From an uncultured Roseburia sp. (GTDB taxonomy: Bacteria > Bacillota > Clostridia > Lachnospirales > Lachnospiraceae), in NCBI GenBank assembly GCA_900550935.1, contig URUD01000009.1:6550-70549 (forward strand): 64,000 nucleotides of DNA, in the 5' to 3' direction. Below are positions 60,348 through 64,000 of this stretch, piece after piece (the first letter of the stretch is position 1; each line of letters starts with the position of its first letter). The position numbers were made by a program, and so were the translations under genes. The notes under the pieces were generated by a model. It saw nothing but the letters and a program-made list of their open reading frames with translations. It had not been told where the DNA came from and made no database searches.

Positions 60348-62042
60348 TTATTCTTCTACAAGCTGTACTCTCTCCTGAATGATATCGGTCAGCATCTGCT
60401 CTGCATCTGCTACACCTGCATTGTCAAGGTCGGAAAGCATCTTGTCATAAGAAGCATCAAAATCATCCTCGTTTCCGATGATACAGCTGATCAGAGAAGA
60501 CCATGCGATCTCGTCTAACTGATTTGCGATCTCATCAAATTCACTTGGCTTTGTATAAGCCCAGATTGCGGAATAATCCGGTGTCTTAAACTCGCTTGCC
60601 TGCGGGAAGATGTCGGTCAGCAGTTCTACATTCCATGCCTCACATGCTGCCTTCTGTTCCTCGTCATACTCTTCTATCACAGATTCTTTGCTCTTTGTTG
60701 TGTATGTACTTCCAGTAGAGTCTACCACACCGTTTCCATAGCATGGGAACGGGTAGTTGTGAAAGCCAACACCTGTCTTTTTGCTGTAGTCTTTGTCGTT
60801 GTTGGAAGCATCGATCTCTTCCTGTGTTCTGTAACGATGTCCCTCGTCATCCAGGAAGTAATTTTCGCCTTCGATACCCCACTGTACTAATACCTGACCT
60901 TCATCGGAGCAGATATAATCCAAGAATTTGATCGCTGCAACCGGGTCTTTGCAGTCTACGGAGATACCTACACCATATCCGGTGGTAAGTCCCTGATACA
61001 TTAAGGTTGCACATTTGGTGTCTGCGTCCATGGTAAGTGGTAATGGAGCATAGGTTTTTCCTAATTTACCATCTGCTTTTAATACTTTTTCGCCATCACT
61101 GTAATCCCAGTCCGTATCAAACAATGCCAGGACACGTCCGGAGGCGATCTTTGCAATATAGTCCTCATGTGTCTGTGTTGCAAATTCAGGATCTAAGATA
61201 CCCTCGTTATACATATGGTTCATCCACTGGAAATATTCTCTTTCCTTGTCAGAACGGAATTTATACATTGCCTGATTGTTGTCATCTACCAGCCACTGTC
61301 CGTTATCCGGTGCACCATCTGCAATATAGCCCGCCGGGTTGCCTAATGTGATCATCCAGTGCCAGTCTGCTGCGGATAAGGTAAATCCGATCGTATCCAG
61401 TCCGTCATCGGTCTTTGGATGCGCTGCCATATAATCTTTTAACATGTTCTCGAACTCTTCTAAGGTATCCGGGATCTTATAATCGTTTTCTTTTAATACA
61501 TCCCACTGTACCTGTGCCGTTCCGGAAGTTGTGAAATTCTCTCCCCCTACTGCATAAGAAGATAACTGATAGATGGATGGATCATCCTTGGAATTTTTCA
61601 GTTTGTCAAACTCATCACCATACATCTTTTTGATGTTTGGACCATACTCATCGATCAGGTCTGTCATATCGATCAATGCCCCTGCCTCGATCAGGCTTCC
61701 TGCATCTCCCTTTGCAAAGATCATATCCGGGTAGCTCTGCTCAGCAATCATCAGTGCTACTTTCTGATCATCCGAAGATACCGGATAGTCGGTCGATAAT
61801 TTTACTCCTGTTGCCTCAGTCAGTGCCTGTGCAACCGGATCGGTCCACGGATCTTCCTGTCCATCTGCATTGTAGAATGTCAGCTCTACAACATCTCCAG
61901 ATGACGAAGCCGTCTCTGTTCCACTTCCGGTCGTGCTCTCGCCTCCTGTGTTGGTGCTCGTTGCTCCGTTTCCACATCCCCCAAGTACACCTGCAGTCAT
62001 GACTGCTGCAAGCATCCACGCACAAAATCTTTTTTGATTCAT
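60348..62042 (-). CDS. Extracellular solute-binding lipoprotein (LplA/YtcQ-like) of an oligosaccharide ABC importer
   Basis: A 564-residue substrate-binding protein with signal peptide and lipobox VLGGC (lipidated C23), a Gly/Ser/Thr linker, then a large binding domain (VELTFYNADGQEDPWTDPVA onward). Its length, above 500 residues, and its pairing with permeases of the YteP/YtcP type mark the importer group for longer or branched oligosaccharides in Firmicutes. It follows the second permease by 48 bp. The cargo is inferred from the linked enzymes: fucosylated, galactosylated and xylosylated glucan fragments. Confidence 0.9.
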   Translation of the reverse strand: MNQKRFCAWMLAAVMTAGVLGGCGNGATSTNTGGESTTGSGTETASSSGDVVELTFYNADGQEDPWTDPVAQALTEATGVKLSTDYPVSSDDQKVALMIAEQSYPDMIFAKGDAGSLIEAGALIDMTDLIDEYGPNIKKMYGDEFDKLKNSKDDPSIYQLSSYAVGGENFTTSGTAQVQWDVLKENDYKIPDTLEEFENMLKDYMAAHPKTDDGLDTIGFTLSAADWHWMITLGNPAGYIADGAPDNGQWLVDDNNQAMYKFRSDKEREYFQWMNHMYNEGILDPEFATQTHEDYIAKIASGRVLALFDTDWDYSDGEKVLKADGKLGKTYAPLPLTMDADTKCATLMYQGLTTGYGVGISVDCKDPVAAIKFLDYICSDEGQVLVQWGIEGENYFLDDEGHRYRTQEEIDASNNDKDYSKKTGVGFHNYPFPCYGNGVVDSTGSTYTTKSKESVIEEYDEEQKAACEAWNVELLTDIFPQASEFKTPDYSAIWAYTKPSEFDEIANQLDEIAWSSLISCIIGNEDDFDASYDKMLSDLDNAGVADAEQMLTDIIQERVQLVEE

Positions 62043-62090
62043 AAGCCTTCTTCTCCTCCTTCAATTTTGCTTATTCATAATGTATCAGTA

Positions 62091-62981
62091 TCAGTCTTTG
62101 ACTGCACCAACCGTCATACCACCTACAAAATACTTCTGCAGGAATGGATAAACAACTATAATAGGTATTGTTGCAATAATTGTGATCGCCATTCTGACCG
62201 AAAGTGGTGAAACTGCATTTTTCACCTGATCCGCTGCATGCGGGTCAACCTTGATGGTTGCTTTTTCCATGATCTCATACAGCACATACTGTAAGGTCGG
62301 CAGATCTCTTGCATATAAATAGGTATCCAGGAATGAATTCCACTGACTGACTGCAACAAACAGTGCAACGGTTGCCAGTACCGGCTTACAGAGCGGTACA
62401 ATAATTTTTAGCCATATCACAAAATCATTTGCACCGTCAATCCTTGCAGCTTCCTGTAAGGCATCCGGTAATCCATCCATAAAAGAACGCATCAAGACTA
62501 TATTATAAGCCCAAATCAGTCCCGGTAACAGATAAACCAGAAAATTATTTCCAAGATTTAAAGTTCTGGTTAAAAGCAGGTACTCCGGTACCATACCACC
62601 GCTGACATACATGGTGATCAAAAACAAAAATGTAACGATCTTGTTGAAGTAAAAATCTCTCCGGCTCAGTACATATGCGATCATTGCGGTACTGAACACG
62701 CTGACTAAGGTTCCGATCAGTGTTCTTGCTACCGACATCAGAAACGGTCCTGCAAGATTATTTTCGGTAAATACATAGGTATAGTTGCTTAATGTAAACT
62801 CTCTTGGAATAATAAAATTGATATTACGCATCGTATCGATCGGATCATTAAACGAGATTGCCAGTACGTTTAAAAATGGGTAGAGTGTGATCACTACGAC
62901 TCCGATGAATACGACCACCAATATGTAATCCAGAATTTTTTCCCGGCTTTTTATTTTCTGACTTGATCTTGCTTTTGCCAT
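62091..62981 (-). CDS. ABC transporter permease, YtcP/LplC type
   Basis: A 296-residue permease with six hydrophobic helices. The EAA loop is LQEAARIDGANDFVIWLKII (about 188-207) and the C-terminus is YFVGGMTVGAVKD, standard for the LplC-like subunit. A basic N-terminus (SSQKIKSREK) precedes the first helix. It lies 13 bp after the first permease. No ATPase gene is in the operon, so a shared MsmK-type ATPase is likely. Confidence 0.92.
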   Translation of the reverse strand: MAKARSSQKIKSREKILDYILVVVFIGVVVITLYPFLNVLAISFNDPIDTMRNINFIIPREFTLSNYTYVFTENNLAGPFLMSVARTLIGTLVSVFSTAMIAYVLSRRDFYFNKIVTFLFLITMYVSGGMVPEYLLLTRTLNLGNNFLVYLLPGLIWAYNIVLMRSFMDGLPDALQEAARIDGANDFVIWLKIIVPLCKPVLATVALFVAVSQWNSFLDTYLYARDLPTLQYVLYEIMEKATIKVDPHAADQVKNAVSPLSVRMAITIIATIPIIVVYPFLQKYFVGGMTVGAVKD

Positions 62982-62994
62982 GGTCTTCTCCTCC

Positions 62995-63915
62995 TTACAT
63001 CAGGCGGCTTTCGCCAAGCCATCCTGCGATCTTATTTGCGATCAGCATCAGTGTGACACCGACAACGGACTGGAACATACCAATTGCAGTACCCACCCCG
63101 TAATTGTTGTTTCCAATTCCTCTTACATATGCAAACCAGGAAAGTACCATCGCATGATCCTGAACAATACCATTACTCAAAAGCATCTGACGTTCCATGC
63201 CGACATTCAATGCTCCACCGATACTCATGATCAGTAACACGATAACGGTTGGTTTGATGCCCGGCAGTGTGATGTGCCAGATCCTCTGCAGACGGTTTGC
63301 GCCATCGACCTTTGCCGCCTCGTAAAGTCCCTGGTCAATTCCTGCCATGGCAGATAAGTAAACGATCGCGTTCCATCCAACTTCCTTCCATGCATCGATC
63401 AGGCAGACAACCAGCCAGAACAGCGGGGTATTTGTTGACATCAGATGCAGGCTTTTTCCAAACAGGGTATCGATCATTCCGCCATCGTTTAATACCATCT
63501 TGGCAATGCTGGCGATTACCACCCAGGATACAAAGTGTGGCAGATAAGAAATAGTCTGTGTTACTTTTTTGAACCGGTTAAAACAGATCTCATTTAACAT
63601 CAAAGCAAACAGGATCGCAAGGATCGTTCCGATCGCAATACCTAAGATGCTGATGCCGATTGTGTTGATCATCGTCTGGCTAAACAAGCGATCCGTAAAT
63701 GCCTTTTTAAAATTGTCAAATCCAACCCATTTCCGCTCCCAGATCGGAAGGGCAAATGATTTTGGTTTTACCTCCTGAAATCCCATCGTCCAGCCCCATA
63801 ACGGAATATATTTGAATATGATCAGCCAGATTACGAAGGGTACTGACATAAGCAGCAGATATCTCTGTTTCCACATAAGTTTCATACTGAATTTTTGTTT
63901 TCCCTTTTTTTTCAT
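62995..63915 (-). CDS. ABC transporter permease, YteP/LplB type
   Basis: A 306-residue permease. It has a basic N-terminal tail (KKKGKQKFSMKLMWKQR), the typical first helix and loop LIIFKYIPLWGWTMGFQEVK, and the EAA loop LYEAAKVDGANRLQRIWHIT (about 200-219). It ends in NKIAGWLGESRLM, the family's usual last segment. First gene in the run permease-permease-lipoprotein-GH42-GH29. The ATG is preceded by AAAGGAGG. Confidence 0.92.
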   Translation of the reverse strand: MKKKGKQKFSMKLMWKQRYLLLMSVPFVIWLIIFKYIPLWGWTMGFQEVKPKSFALPIWERKWVGFDNFKKAFTDRLFSQTMINTIGISILGIAIGTILAILFALMLNEICFNRFKKVTQTISYLPHFVSWVVIASIAKMVLNDGGMIDTLFGKSLHLMSTNTPLFWLVVCLIDAWKEVGWNAIVYLSAMAGIDQGLYEAAKVDGANRLQRIWHITLPGIKPTVIVLLIMSIGGALNVGMERQMLLSNGIVQDHAMVLSWFAYVRGIGNNNYGVGTAIGMFQSVVGVTLMLIANKIAGWLGESRLM

Positions 63916-63943
63916 ACTGCTGTTTCCTCCTTTATCTAAACTG

Positions 63944-63966
63944 ATTATAAAATTTTTCGAAAAATT
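63944..63966 (-). promoter_or_regulatory. Importer operon promoter with a perfect 16-bp palindrome at the -35 position
   Basis: Minus strand TATAAT (63944-63949) directly follows AATTTTTCGAAAAATT (63951-63966), which is its own reverse complement. No -35 hexamer is present at 17 nt, so the promoter probably needs an activator. The leader to the permease ATG is about 28 nt. The rest of the window, 63967-64000, shows no gene. Confidence 0.55.
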
Positions 63967-64000
63967 ACGCTTCCACAGATGAAATGGGGATTGATTTATG

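Noticed and set aside
1..64000. CRISPR arrays, tRNA/rRNA genes, insertion sequences or prophage
   Set aside because: I saw no regularly spaced repeats, cloverleaf-like genes, transposase or integrase motifs, or terminal inverted repeats; the only tandem repeat is inside the CobW gene.

Overview
The window comes from the chromosome of a spore-forming, saccharolytic Firmicute, most likely a gut Lachnospiraceae of the Roseburia/Agathobacter/Blautia type. The evidence is spoIVA, a T-box-controlled trp operon, clean SD sequences with TTGACA/TATAAT promoters, moderate-to-low GC, many intracellular glycoside hydrolases (GH) paired with ABC or GPH importers, and regulators of the LacI, TetR, YesN and ArsR-like types. 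Genus is not decided by the sequence. I see no insertion sequence, phage, CRISPR array, rRNA or tRNA.

Layout. 1-4.5 kb: two CobW/COG0523 metallochaperone-like GTPases (one cut by the window edge, the other with a duplicated His/Cys metal-binding insert), an ABC exporter and a LUD-domain protein. 4.5-7.7 kb: rpsU and alaS. 7.7-10.7 kb: a purine/SAM salvage operon (punA-mtaD-MBL hydrolase). 10.8-13.5 kb: an unknown protein, a YczE-like membrane protein and spoIVA. 13.6-19.6 kb: a maltodextrin-type operon (lipoprotein, two permeases, LacI regulator, malQ) with paired operators and an intra-operon hairpin. 19.8-22.2 kb: an XRE/DUF3169 pair with three matching operator-like sites, then a ClC channel. 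22.2-31.35 kb: trp operon in the order E-G-C-F-B-A-D, followed by a threonine-aldolase-like enzyme and asparaginase, all behind a T-box leader.

31.3-39.7 kb: a TetR-headed operon (TetR, GH2, GT-B-like protein, GPH symporter, GH36). 39.8-41.9 kb: larBC (nickel-pincer cofactor). 42-47.4 kb: an arabinan locus in decay, with an intact GH51 and ArsR-like regulator but a GH127 gene carrying an internal deletion and only fused scraps of GH43. 47.4-50.4 kb: a housekeeping cluster (Hpt protein, PPTase, greA, metF, unknown protein).

50.4-64 kb: a locus best explained as import and dismantling of fucosylated xyloglucan oligosaccharides. It holds a YesN-type response regulator, a YicI-type GH31 alpha-xylosidase, a GH3 beta-glucosidase, a GH42 beta-galactosidase, a GH29 alpha-fucosidase and a dedicated three-gene ABC importer. 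None of the hydrolases has a signal peptide, so they would act in the cytoplasm after import. This is the most coherent candidate system in the window.
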